Of a DNA stretch of 37,927 nucleotides, positions 23,631 to 30,404 are shown in pieces (the stretch's first letter is position 1; every line of letters begins with the position of its first letter). The DNA comes from Streptomyces sparsogenes (GTDB taxonomy: Bacteria > Actinomycetota > Actinomycetes > Streptomycetales > Streptomycetaceae). A program made the translations under genes and the position numbers. A model generated the notes under the pieces. That model saw nothing but the letters and a program-made list of their open reading frames with translations. It had not been told where the DNA came from and searched no databases. Location of the stretch: assembly GCF_001704635.1 (NCBI RefSeq), contig NZ_MAXF01000196.1:1-37927 (forward strand), given 5' to 3'.

Positions 23631-25888
23631 CGGGCGGGCCTCTGTGGCGGAGTCGGGGATGGCCGCCAGGCGCGCAGCCGCAGGCTGTTGCCGACGACGA
23701 GCAGGGAGCTGACGGACATCGCGGCGGCGGCGAGCATCGGATTGAGCAGGCCGACCATGGCCAGGGGCACGGTCACGACGTTGTAGCCGAACGCCCACAG
23801 CAGATTGGCCCGGATGGTGGCCAGGGTGCGGCGGGAGAGGCGGACGGCGTCGGCGAGGGCTTCGATGTCGCCGCGTACGAGGGTCACGTCGGCGGCGCCG
23901 ATGGCCACGTCCGTGCCCGTGCTCATGGCGATGCCGAGGTCCGCGCCGGCCAGGGCCGCCGCGTCGTTGACGCCGTCGCCGACGACCGCCACCCGGTGGC
24001 CCTCCTCCCGCAGCCGCCGTACGAGGTCGGCCTTGTCCTCGGGGGTGCAGCGCGCGTGCACTTCGTCGATACGCAGGTCCGCGGCGATCGCCCGGGCGGG
24101 TGCCTCGAGGTCGCCGGTGGCCAGCACCGGCCGTACGCCGAGGCGTGTGAGCCGGTCCACGGCCCGGTAGCTGCCCGGCCGCAGCACGTCCCCGACCTCG
24201 ACCAGGGCCTCCACCGTGCCCTCGACGCGGACCACGACCGGCGTGCGGGCGGCCTTCCCGGCGCGCGGCACGGCGTGGGCCAGGGGGGCCGGAAGCGTGT
24301 CGTCCGGGGCCAGCACCTCCACCAGCCGCCCCTCCACGTGCCCGCGCACGCCCCGGCCCGGCAGCGCCGCGAAGCCGGTCACCGCCGGAAGCGTGTCCGG
24401 GGTGGCCCTTCGCCGGGCGTACGCGGTGACGGCGCGGCCCAGCGGGTGTTCCGAGCCCTGCTCGACCGCGCCGGCCAGCCGGATCGCCTCCTTCTCGCCG
24501 AGGCCGCCCGGTACCGCGGTGACCCGGGCGACACTCATGTGTCCCGAGGTGAGGGTGCCGGTCTTGTCGAGCACGACGACGTCGATGTGCTGGAGTCCCT
24601 CCAGCGCCCGCGCTCCGCTGACCAGGACACCCAGTTGGGCGCCGCGGCCGGTCGCCGCCATCAGCGCGGTGGGGGTGGCGAGCCCGAGCGCACAGGGGCA
24701 GGCCACGACCAGGACGGCCACGCACGCGGTGACCGCGGCCTGCGGGTCGGCTCCCGCGCCCAGCCAGAACCCGAGCACCGTGACGGCCAGGGTGAGCACC
24801 ACCGGTACGAAGACCCCGGCGACCTTGTCCGCGAGGCGCTGGGCCCGGGCCTTGCCTGCCTGCGCCTCGGTCACCAGACGGGTGATACGGGCCAACTGGG
24901 TGTCGGCGCCGACCGCGGTGGCGCGGACCAGGAGCAGACCGCCGGCGTTGACGGCGCCACCGATCACGGCCGATCCGGGGCCGACCTCGACCGGTTCACT
25001 CTCGCCGGTGACCAGGGAGAGGTCCACAGCCGAACTCCCCTCCGTGACGGTGCCGTCGGTGGCCACCCGCTCGCCGGGGCGCACGACGAACACGTGTCCC
25101 GGCGCCAGTTCCCCGACCGGGACGAGACGTTCCCCCGAGCCGTCGCGTACGGACACCTCCTTGGCGGCCAGCCGGGCCAGTGAGCGCAGCGCCGCACCGG
25201 TTCCCCGCCGGGCGCGTGCCTCCAGGAACCGACCCGCCAGGACGAACAGCGGTACGCCGGCCGCGGCCTCCAGGTACACATGGGCCACGCCGTCCGGGGC
25301 GGTGGGCATGAGGCGCAGCGGCATGCGCATGCCGGGATCGCCGGCGCCGCCGAGGAAGAGGGCGTAGGAGGACCAGGCGAAGGAGGCGATCACGCCGAGG
25401 GAGACCAGGGTGTCCATGGTCGCCGCCGAGTGCCGCAGCCCGCGCGCCGCCCGCTGGTGGAAGGGCCAGGCACTCCAGCCGACGACGGGCGTGGCGAGGA
25501 CGAAGCACAGCCACTGCCAGTTGCGGAACTGCCACGCGGGCACCATCGACAGGACCAGCACCGGCACCGCCAGCAGTGCCGTGATCACCAGCCGGTCGCG
25601 GTCCCGCCGGGTGTCGTCCGGCTCGTCGCCGTCCTCGCGCGCCGCGCGCCGCGCCGGCTCCGGGAGCGCTGCCGGGTAACCGGCCTGCTCCACCGCCGCG
25701 ATGAGCTGGTCCGGGCTTGTCGTCGAGGGGTGGTGCACCCGGGCCCGGCCGGTGGCCAGATTGACGCTCGCGGTGACCCCGTCCAGCTTAGCGAGCTTCC
25801 TCTCGACGCGTTTCACGCAGGCCGCGCACGTCATGCCGCCCACGGCGAGGTCGGTCACGACCTCCACGGACGCCGGTTCGGTGGCCAT
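23627..25888 (-). CDS. copA: Cu(I)-exporting P1B-type ATPase
   Basis: 753 residues. One N-terminal heavy-metal domain has GMTCAAC (Cys21, Cys24). Eight membrane helices are expected. Key motifs are the actuator TGES (294-297), the membrane CPC (Cys397-Cys399, in VVACPCALGLATP), phosphorylation Asp441 in DKTGTLT, the SEHPLG (HP) motif at 479-484 and GDGVNDA (637-643). The CPC plus late YN and MSVSS residues mark the copper(I) subtype. The TGDN of the hinge reads TGDL, and CopA's usual D-x-x-K-P just before it reads GDVLRP, minor departures. It pumps Cu(I) out of the cytoplasm. The start overlaps the stop of the small upstream gene (TGATG), and its stop overlaps the PCu(A)C start. Confidence 0.94.
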   Translation of the reverse strand: MATEPASVEVVTDLAVGGMTCAACVKRVERKLAKLDGVTASVNLATGRARVHHPSTTSPDQLIAAVEQAGYPAALPEPARRAAREDGDEPDDTRRDRDRLVITALLAVPVLVLSMVPAWQFRNWQWLCFVLATPVVGWSAWPFHQRAARGLRHSAATMDTLVSLGVIASFAWSSYALFLGGAGDPGMRMPLRLMPTAPDGVAHVYLEAAAGVPLFVLAGRFLEARARRGTGAALRSLARLAAKEVSVRDGSGERLVPVGELAPGHVFVVRPGERVATDGTVTEGSSAVDLSLVTGESEPVEVGPGSAVIGGAVNAGGLLLVRATAVGADTQLARITRLVTEAQAGKARAQRLADKVAGVFVPVVLTLAVTVLGFWLGAGADPQAAVTACVAVLVVACPCALGLATPTALMAATGRGAQLGVLVSGARALEGLQHIDVVVLDKTGTLTSGHMSVARVTAVPGGLGEKEAIRLAGAVEQGSEHPLGRAVTAYARRRATPDTLPAVTGFAALPGRGVRGHVEGRLVEVLAPDDTLPAPLAHAVPRAGKAARTPVVVRVEGTVEALVEVGDVLRPGSYRAVDRLTRLGVRPVLATGDLEAPARAIAADLRIDEVHARCTPEDKADLVRRLREEGHRVAVVGDGVNDAAALAGADLGIAMSTGTDVAIGAADVTLVRGDIEALADAVRLSRRTLATIRANLLWAFGYNVVTVPLAMVGLLNPMLAAAAMSVSSLLVVGNSLRLRAWRPSPTPPQRPAR

Positions 25889-26154
25889 CAGCCCTCGCTT
25901 CCGCGAGGCGCGCCCGGATCATCCATGCCGCCCATGTCCATGCCGCCGCCGTCGTGGCCGCCCGGCGAGCCGCCTCCGGTCCTGCCGGGCCCGTGCATAC
26001 CGGGCGCGACGGGGCCCACGCCCGCTCCGACGGCGTAAGACGCCGCGAACACCAGCGCCAGCAGGAGCAGGAAACCGCACAGGGCGGGCGGCGGCAGGGC
26101 TGCGCGCAGCAGCGCAGCTGCCGGACGGGAAGCGGGTCGCCGAGTCTGCGGCAT
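25888..26154 (-). CDS. Small membrane protein with Met/His/Gly-rich metal-binding-like tail
   Basis: 88 residues, first gene of the copper operon. A basic N-terminus (PQTRRPASRPAAALLRAA) is followed by one membrane helix (LCGFLLLLALVFAASYAVGA), then a glycine-rich outer tail with the sequence GMHGPGRTGGGSPGGHDGG and GMDMGGMDDPGAP. The tail's four Met and two His among Gly/Asp resemble extracellular Cu(I)/Ag(I)-binding segments. GGGAG nine bases before the ATG gives a fair ribosome site, and the TGA shares a base with the copA ATG, so both are made together. It is not a named family to me. By position and composition it may deliver copper to CopA or accept it outside the membrane. Confidence 0.75.
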   Translation of the reverse strand: MPQTRRPASRPAAALLRAALPPPALCGFLLLLALVFAASYAVGAGVGPVAPGMHGPGRTGGGSPGGHDGGGMDMGGMDDPGAPRGSEG

Positions 26155-26177
26155 CTGTCGTATCTCCCGATCGCGTC

Positions 26178-26211
26178 GTACGGCTTCCGGGGGATCGAGC
26201 CGTACCGGTAC
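26178..26211. promoter_or_regulatory. Overlapping palindromes upstream of the copper operon
   Basis: GTACGGCT (26178-26185) and AGCCGTAC (26198-26205) are perfect 8-bp arms around a 12-base G-rich spacer; the right arm overlaps GTACCGGTAC (26202-26211), a perfect 10-bp palindrome. They lie 24-57 bases before the small copper gene and 121 bases before the plus-strand unknown gene. Neither matches the published CsoR operator closely. Confidence 0.5.
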
Positions 26212-26331
26212 AGGAGTCGGGGTGGCGGCCGGTTGAGTTCCGAGGAGGGACAGGTGGCCTGCGTCACGCAGGTGTTCCCGTCAGGCAGGTGTCCCGGCAT
26301 GCGGGTTGCGGCCGGGTGCGAGGATGCTGTC

Positions 26332-27039
26332 GTGTTGGATGCGATCGACGGCGTGAACTGGGCTGCCGTACCGGGCCATCCCCGCTGGTACGAACCGGCT
26401 CGTGCCGCCCGTGGGCTGCGCGCCCTGGCGGAGGCGGCGAACCTCGTACAGGCGGCCGAGGCCGGGTCGCTGCTCGCCGGCGGCGGAATCGTCCACGGCC
26501 ACAGTGGAGCGGTGTTCCCGGCGGCCGCGGTCGCGGCGCCCCTGCTCCTGGACATCGCCCAGCAGGGTCACCCGGCGGCGAGGGACACCGCGCTGGGGCT
26601 GCTCGACGAGGCCCTGTCGTCGTATCCCCACGCCGGGTACACGCGGGTGAACACACCCGACGGCCCGGCGGTCCCGATCTGCTGCGCCATCGCCGACCAC
26701 CTGCGAGCCCGCGCGGTTCTCCTCACCGGGCTGGGCAAGAGGGGCAAGACGCTGCTTGCCGACGCGGCCGAGCACTGGCGCTTCGAGATCCGGGAATGCG
26801 TCGCCGACAGCGGTGACACGGCGGCCTTCGGGGTCCTGGCAGGCTGTCTCCCGGACGGTGTGCAGGCGGCGGAACTGCACCGCGCCGGTGAACTCGCCGT
26901 GCCGGCCGGGGTCGCCCTCGAATACCCGCCTGCGGAGGGATCCCGTGAGGCGTGCCTGCGGGTAAGGGGACGGCATCCGGATGAACTGCCGCCGGGCGCC
27001 ACCCTGTTCCCGAGCGAGTGCGTGCTACGCGTGCACTGA
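26332..27039 (+). CDS. Conserved-looking hypothetical protein, alpha-helical
   Basis: 235 residues from GTG 26332 (AGGA at 26321-26324, seven-base spacing; ATG 26299 is an alternative adding 11 residues). It begins LDAIDGVNWAAVPGHPRWYE and continues as amphipathic helices (ALRALAEAANLVQAAEAGSL, PAAAVAAPLLLDIAQQGHPA, AARDTALGLLDEALSSYPHA) that recall HEAT-like repeats. Actinobacterial proteins with the IDxVxW...LRAL start often occur as orphan genes or next to toxins, but no toxin is here. No signal peptide or membrane helix is present, and no catalytic motif was found. The gene is divergent from the copper operon and may share its regulatory region. Confidence 0.75.
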   Translation: MLDAIDGVNWAAVPGHPRWYEPARAARGLRALAEAANLVQAAEAGSLLAGGGIVHGHSGAVFPAAAVAAPLLLDIAQQGHPAARDTALGLLDEALSSYPHAGYTRVNTPDGPAVPICCAIADHLRARAVLLTGLGKRGKTLLADAAEHWRFEIRECVADSGDTAAFGVLAGCLPDGVQAAELHRAGELAVPAGVALEYPPAEGSREACLRVRGRHPDELPPGATLFPSECVLRVH

Positions 27040-27082
27040 CCGGCTTCGCTCCCGCGACGTCCTGCGTGGCTGAAGCCAACCC

Positions 27083-28054
27083 TCAGGGCGGGTCCCGGTA
27101 GCGCCCGGCCATCGCGGCGGCGCGGTCGCGCAGGGAGGTGCGCAACGACCGCGGGGTCAGGGCCTCCGCGTCCGTGCCGAGCTGCCACAGCGCCCACTCG
27201 GCGTGTCGCAGGTCCTGGAACGTCACCTCCAGCCGCAGCCAGCCGTCCGCGCCGGGTTCCTCGGCGCGGACGGCCACCGCGGTGCTCAGCAGGTCCTCCC
27301 GCCGCTCCGGTCTCACCCGCACCAGCACGGCCATATGGTCGCCGGACAGGAACCGCGCGCAGCGCTCCCGCCAGACCCGGTCCAGATCGGCCCGGTCGGG
27401 TCGCTGTGCCGGTTCGGGGAGTTCCTCGGCGGCCAACACCCGCGACAGCCGGTAGGTGCGGTCCGCGCCGGATCTCGTGGCCAGCAGGTAGCCCCGGTCG
27501 CGTACGGTGACCAGGCCGATCGGGTCCACCGTGCGCCACTGTGGTGTCCGGTCCGTGGCCGCGTAGTGGATGCCCAGTTTGTGTCCGGTGAGCACCGCGC
27601 GCCGGATCTCGATCATTGTCGTGTCGGGCACCTTCTCAGTGACCGGCCGGCGGGAGAGCAGGTCGGTCTCCGGCTCGACGAGGAATCGCTGGGACACGTC
27701 GCTCACGGTGACCCGATGGCTGTCCGGCAGGGCGTCGACCACCTTGCGCATGGCCGACGCGAGCGCCGAACCGAGGCCGAACACCTGGTCGCCGCGCCCG
27801 GATCCGGCGGTCAGCAGGGCGAGGGCCTCGTCGTGGTTCAGTCCGGTGAGCTCGGTCCGGAAACCGGGCAACAAGGAGAACCCGCCGTGTCGGCCGCGTT
27901 CGGCGTAGACCGGGACGCCGGCCGCGGACAGCGCCTCGATGTCACGCAGCACGGTACGGGTGGACACCTCCAGCTCGCGGGCCAGTGTGTCCGCGGTCAG
28001 CCGACCGCGCTGACGCAGCAGCAGCACCAGCGAGACCAGCCGATCGGCGCGCAT
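27083..28054 (-). CDS. WYL-domain transcriptional regulator
   Basis: 323 residues from ATG 28054 (AAGG seven bases upstream). The N-terminal helix-turn-helix reads RLVSLVLLLRQRGRLTADTL and ELEVSTRTVLRDIEALSAAG, the DeoR/YafY-like type. The middle WYL domain contains KLGIHYAATDRTPQWRTVDP and LVTVRDRGYLLATRSGADRT. A C-terminal WCX-like extension (MAVLVRVRPERREDLLSTAV) completes the standard layout. Such proteins act as dimers or larger assemblies and may sense nucleic-acid or small ligands. The divergently read RidA-like remnant next to it suggests the original target: regulators of this type are often paired with a small enzyme gene in Streptomyces. Confidence 0.9.
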   Translation of the reverse strand: MRADRLVSLVLLLRQRGRLTADTLARELEVSTRTVLRDIEALSAAGVPVYAERGRHGGFSLLPGFRTELTGLNHDEALALLTAGSGRGDQVFGLGSALASAMRKVVDALPDSHRVTVSDVSQRFLVEPETDLLSRRPVTEKVPDTTMIEIRRAVLTGHKLGIHYAATDRTPQWRTVDPIGLVTVRDRGYLLATRSGADRTYRLSRVLAAEELPEPAQRPDRADLDRVWRERCARFLSGDHMAVLVRVRPERREDLLSTAVAVRAEEPGADGWLRLEVTFQDLRHAEWALWQLGTDAEALTPRSLRTSLRDRAAAMAGRYRDPP

Positions 28055-28137
28055 ACGCGGACCTTATCGAATACGTGACCGAGGATGTCGTGTTTTGTTG
28101 GAAGGCTCGTGATCAACGACGGCGGCTGTCCCGCCGG

Positions 28138-28305
28138 CGGCTCAACGTCTACACCACCGATGTCGATCTGCTGTTCCCGCACTACGGCGTGGTGGCGTCG
28201 CGGCTGGGCGCGGCCGGGGTGGCACCGACCACCACGATGCTCGGAGTGACACGGCTGGCGATCCCTGGCCAGATGGTCGAGCTCGAGGGAACCGCCGTCG
28301 CGTGA
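28138..28305 (+). pseudogene. C-terminal remnant of a RidA-family (YjgF) protein
   Basis: The plus-strand frame from about 28138 reads RLNVYTTDVDLLFPHYGVVA, then SRLGAAGVAPTTTMLGVTRL and AIPGQMVELEGTAVA before TGA 28303-28305. This is the second half of a RidA/YjgF enamine deaminase, with the characteristic P-x-x-T/S-x-L-G-V and M-V-E-x-E-x-x-A-V tail. The first half of the fold is missing; upstream in frame lies only the WYL regulator's 5' end and a stretch without RidA likeness (ADLIEYVTEDVVFCWKARDQ). A deletion most likely removed the N-terminal half. Confidence 0.65.
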
Positions 28306-28311
28306 CGTGAC

Positions 28312-28357
28312 CTCGGCATCGACAGGCGCGCATCGATGTCGAGGTCGATGTGCCGAG
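28312..28357. terminator. Imperfect hairpin between RidA remnant and MarR gene
   Basis: CTCGGC-ATCGAC (28312-28323) pairs with GTCGATGTGCCGAG (28344-28357) with a two-base bulge. It lies between convergent reading frames and may end transcription of the penR-like gene. Confidence 0.4.
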
Positions 28358-28405
28358 ATCCCGGCTGTGAGGCCGGTGGACCCTGCCCGCACTCGCACGA
28401 TCGGG

Positions 28406-28867
28406 CTACGGCCGGGCTCGGTGGCCGAGTTCCGCGAGGCGTGAGAGTGCGGGCAGCGCCGCGGTGATCGCCTGCTGTTCCTCGGGCGTCAACCGGGCGA
28501 CGAGCGGAAGCAGACGGCGGGTCCGGTCTTCGAGACGGGACGTGCCGACCTCTCGGCCGGCCTCGGTGATGTGGACGAGGGTGGCGCGGCCGTCCGTCGG
28601 GTCGGGGCGGCGTTCCACGAGCCCGTCCTGCTCGAGGCGCGTGACCAGCTGGGTGATTCCCGGCTGGCTGATCTGCTCGGTCCTGGCGAGCTCGGTGAGC
28701 CGTGTCGGGCCGCGGGAGGTCAGGGTGTCCAGCACGGACAGAGTCGTGAACGACAGCTTCCGCAGCGCGGGCAGGCGAATGTAGAAGCGGTTGAAGTTCT
28801 CGATCGTGGTGATCAGGGCGCCCACATCCACGTGGTCCCGGGAGCTGTTCGTCTGAGGAGGAGTCAC
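28406..28867 (-). CDS. penR: MarR/SlyA-family regulator, PenR/PntR type
   Basis: 153 residues from GTG 28867; an in-frame ATG at 28909 would add 14 residues but has no ribosome site. The winged helix-turn-helix is complete: LSFTTLSVLDTLTSRGPTRL, TELARTEQISQPGITQLVTR, and the wing LVERRPDPTDGRATLVHITE. It is divergent from a GAPDH gene that precedes P450 and PhyH genes. This is the place of penR in Streptomyces exfoliatus and pntR in S. arenae, MarR/SlyA-type activators reported to bind the penR-gapR region and to respond to pentalenolactone-type compounds. A perfect CTTATATAAG palindrome sits 20 bases before its start, and the message may be leaderless. Assignment depends on context plus family. 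Confidence 0.8.
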   Translation of the reverse strand: MTPPQTNSSRDHVDVGALITTIENFNRFYIRLPALRKLSFTTLSVLDTLTSRGPTRLTELARTEQISQPGITQLVTRLEQDGLVERRPDPTDGRATLVHITEAGREVGTSRLEDRTRRLLPLVARLTPEEQQAITAALPALSRLAELGHRARP

Positions 28868-28875
28868 CCTGGAAA

Positions 28876-28896
28876 AGTATCGCGCACTTATATAAG
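28876..28896. promoter_or_regulatory. penR-gapR control region: -10 box and CTTATATAAG palindrome
   Basis: CTTATATAAG (28887-28896) is a perfect 10-bp palindrome. On the minus strand GATACT (28881-28876) is a good -10 ending eight bases before GTG 28867, so penR would start translation at or near the 5' end of its mRNA. The palindrome lies between the -10 and -35 positions of penR, where a MarR dimer could regulate it and the divergent gapR. Confidence 0.55.
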
Positions 28897-29009
28897 CTCG
28901 TTGATGCATCGGTGGTCAGCGCCTCGCGGCAGTGCGCGGGCTGCACCAGACCTCCATGGCGCAATGGCGCGTCCACCCACGTCAGTAGCGCAGAGTGAGG
29001 AATGCATCT

Positions 29010-30014
29010 ATGACCACGCGTGTCGGCATCAACGGATTCGGGCGGATCGGCCGCAACGTCTTCCGCGCGGCGGCCGCACGGGGTACGGACCTCGAGATCG
29101 TCGCCGTCAACGACCTCGGTGACGTCACCACGATGGCCCACCTGCTCGCCTACGACTCGGTGCTGGGCCGGTTCCCTGCCGAGATCACCGCCGAGCCCGG
29201 TGCGATCCGGGTCGGCGACAAGACGATCAAGGTCCTTGCCGAGCGCGACCCCGGCGCCCTGCCCTGGGGCGACCTCGGGGTGGATGTGGTGATCGAGTCC
29301 ACCGGCATCTTCACCAACGCGGCCAAAGCGCGCGCACACGTCGAGGGTGGTGCGAAGAAGGTCATCATCGCCGCTCCGGCCAGCGGCGAGGACGTTACGA
29401 TCGTGCTCGGGGTGAACGAGGGCACCTACGACCCGGAGCGCCACACGATCATCTCCAACGCCTCGTGCACCACCAACTGCCTCGCGGTGCTGGCGAAGGT
29501 GCTGCACGACGCCGTGGGCATCGAGTCCGGCATGATGACCACCGTCCACGCCTACACCCAGGACCAGAACCTTCTGGACGCGCCGCACAAGGATCTGCGC
29601 CGCGCCCGCGCCGCGGGCCTCAATATCGTGCCGACCTCCAGCGGCGCAGCCAAGGCCATCGGCCTGGTGCTGCCGGAGCTGGACGGGCGCCTGGACGCCT
29701 TCGCCCTGCGGGTGCCCGTGCCCACCGGCTCCATCACCGACCTGACGGTCACCCCCAGCCGCCGTACCAGTGTCCAGGAGGTGAAGGAGGCGTACCAGGC
29801 AGCCGCGACCGGTGCCTACAAGGGCCTCCTCGCGTACACCGAGGCGCCCATCGTCAGCAGCGACATCGTCAATGACCCGGCCTCCTGCGTGTTCGACGCC
29901 GGGCTCACCCGCGTCTCCGAAGGGCAGGTCAAGGTCGTCGGCTGGTACGACAACGAGTGGGGTTACTCCAACCGCCTCCTCGACCTCGCCAAGCTGGTCG
30001 GGGCCTCGCTCTGA
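29010..30014 (+). CDS. gapR: Type I glyceraldehyde-3-phosphate dehydrogenase, probable resistance form
   Basis: 334 residues from ATG 29010 (GAGG about ten bases upstream; a GTG five codons earlier is less likely). The NAD-binding GINGFGRIGRNVFRA is at residues 6-20. The active site Cys153 lies in SNASCTTNC and the base His180 in TTVHAYTQDQ. All catalytic residues are kept, so it should be an active glycolytic enzyme. Pentalenolactone kills cells by alkylating the GAPDH active Cys; producers carry an insensitive GAPDH inside the biosynthetic cluster beside penR/pntR. The neighbours here match that arrangement, so this is probably the self-resistance copy, separate from a housekeeping gap gene elsewhere. 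The residues causing insensitivity cannot be named from sequence alone. Confidence 0.9.
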   Translation: MTTRVGINGFGRIGRNVFRAAAARGTDLEIVAVNDLGDVTTMAHLLAYDSVLGRFPAEITAEPGAIRVGDKTIKVLAERDPGALPWGDLGVDVVIESTGIFTNAAKARAHVEGGAKKVIIAAPASGEDVTIVLGVNEGTYDPERHTIISNASCTTNCLAVLAKVLHDAVGIESGMMTTVHAYTQDQNLLDAPHKDLRRARAAGLNIVPTSSGAAKAIGLVLPELDGRLDAFALRVPVPTGSITDLTVTPSRRTSVQEVKEAYQAAATGAYKGLLAYTEAPIVSSDIVNDPASCVFDAGLTRVSEGQVKVVGWYDNEWGYSNRLLDLAKLVGASL

Positions 30015-30074
30015 CTCTTCCGCGACCTCCCCTCGCCGACTCGCCGACTCGTCGGCTCGCTGACTCGCCGGGAA

Positions 30075-30125
30075 GGCAGCCGCCCGCCGGACGGGCGGCT
30101 GCCGCCGCGGCGTGCCCGCGGCGGC
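30075..30125. terminator. Two consecutive perfect hairpins after gapR
   Basis: GGCAGCCGCCCG (30075-30086) pairs with CGGGCGGCTGCC (30092-30103), a 12-bp stem with a five-base loop. GCCGCCGCGG (30101-30110) pairs with CCGCGGCGGC (30116-30125), a 10-bp stem. The two share three bases, so they are mutually exclusive at the base. They most likely end gapR transcription before penM. Confidence 0.75.
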
Positions 30126-30368
30126 CCGGCACAATTCTCCAACATTGGACGAGCGGGCATTCAACAGCAATTCCGGGATGAAACACAGAGGAAAACAACC
30201 TCTTAAGCAAGGAGGTCACCGCGCGATCCCCCCGGAGCCGATGTCCTGTCATTTCTCACCGATGTCAAGGAAACGGCACCGGCATTTCCCCAAACATCGA
30301 TCGCACATGTGCCGACCGTAACAGTCAACCTCCGTTGATTCGATCGCCGAATTTCCGACTCAAACTTA

Positions 30369-30395
30369 TTGACATAAAAACCCTGAACATATGAT
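30369..30395 (+). promoter_or_regulatory. Candidate promoter for penM; leaderless mRNA likely
   Basis: TTGACA (30369-30374) is a perfect -35. TATGAT (30390-30395) is a near-perfect -10, though the 15-base spacer is short. The penM ATG is at 30405, nine bases after the -10, and no purine-rich ribosome site precedes it, so the transcript probably begins at the start codon. TTAT-TGAC-ATAA (30367-30377) overlaps the -35 and shares half-sites with the penR palindrome. Confidence 0.55.
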
Positions 30396-30404
30396 CATGA
30401 CCAC

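Larger units (their letters stand above)
30015..30404. other. 390-base intergenic region between gapR and penM
   Basis: The first part has short GACTCGCC-type repeats (30036-30069) and two strong hairpins (30075-30125). From about 30126 the base composition becomes unusually AT-rich for this genome and continues so to the penM start; a candidate promoter lies at 30369-30395. TCCAA-CA-TTGGA (30138-30149) is a small dyad. An AAGGAGG at about 30210 is not followed by a start codon at a useful distance, and no coding frame is supported. Confidence 0.6.

Noticed and set aside
30036..30069. Short GACTCGCC-type repeats as a possible CRISPR or iteron set
   Set aside because: Units are only about eight bases, irregular and without spacers; simple local sequence.
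28182..30170. 662-residue minus-strand frame across penR and gapR
   Set aside because: It is antisense to GAPDH, whose catalytic motifs are intact, and shows no recognisable domain.
30205..30222. AAGGAGGTCACC, resembling a perfect Shine-Dalgarno or the 16S rRNA end
   Set aside because: No start codon lies 5-12 bases downstream, and no rRNA sequence surrounds it.
30112..30321. 69-residue plus-strand frame between gapR and penM
   Set aside because: Unusual His/Arg/Ser-rich content, no convincing ribosome site at its start, and it lies over the hairpin and promoter region.
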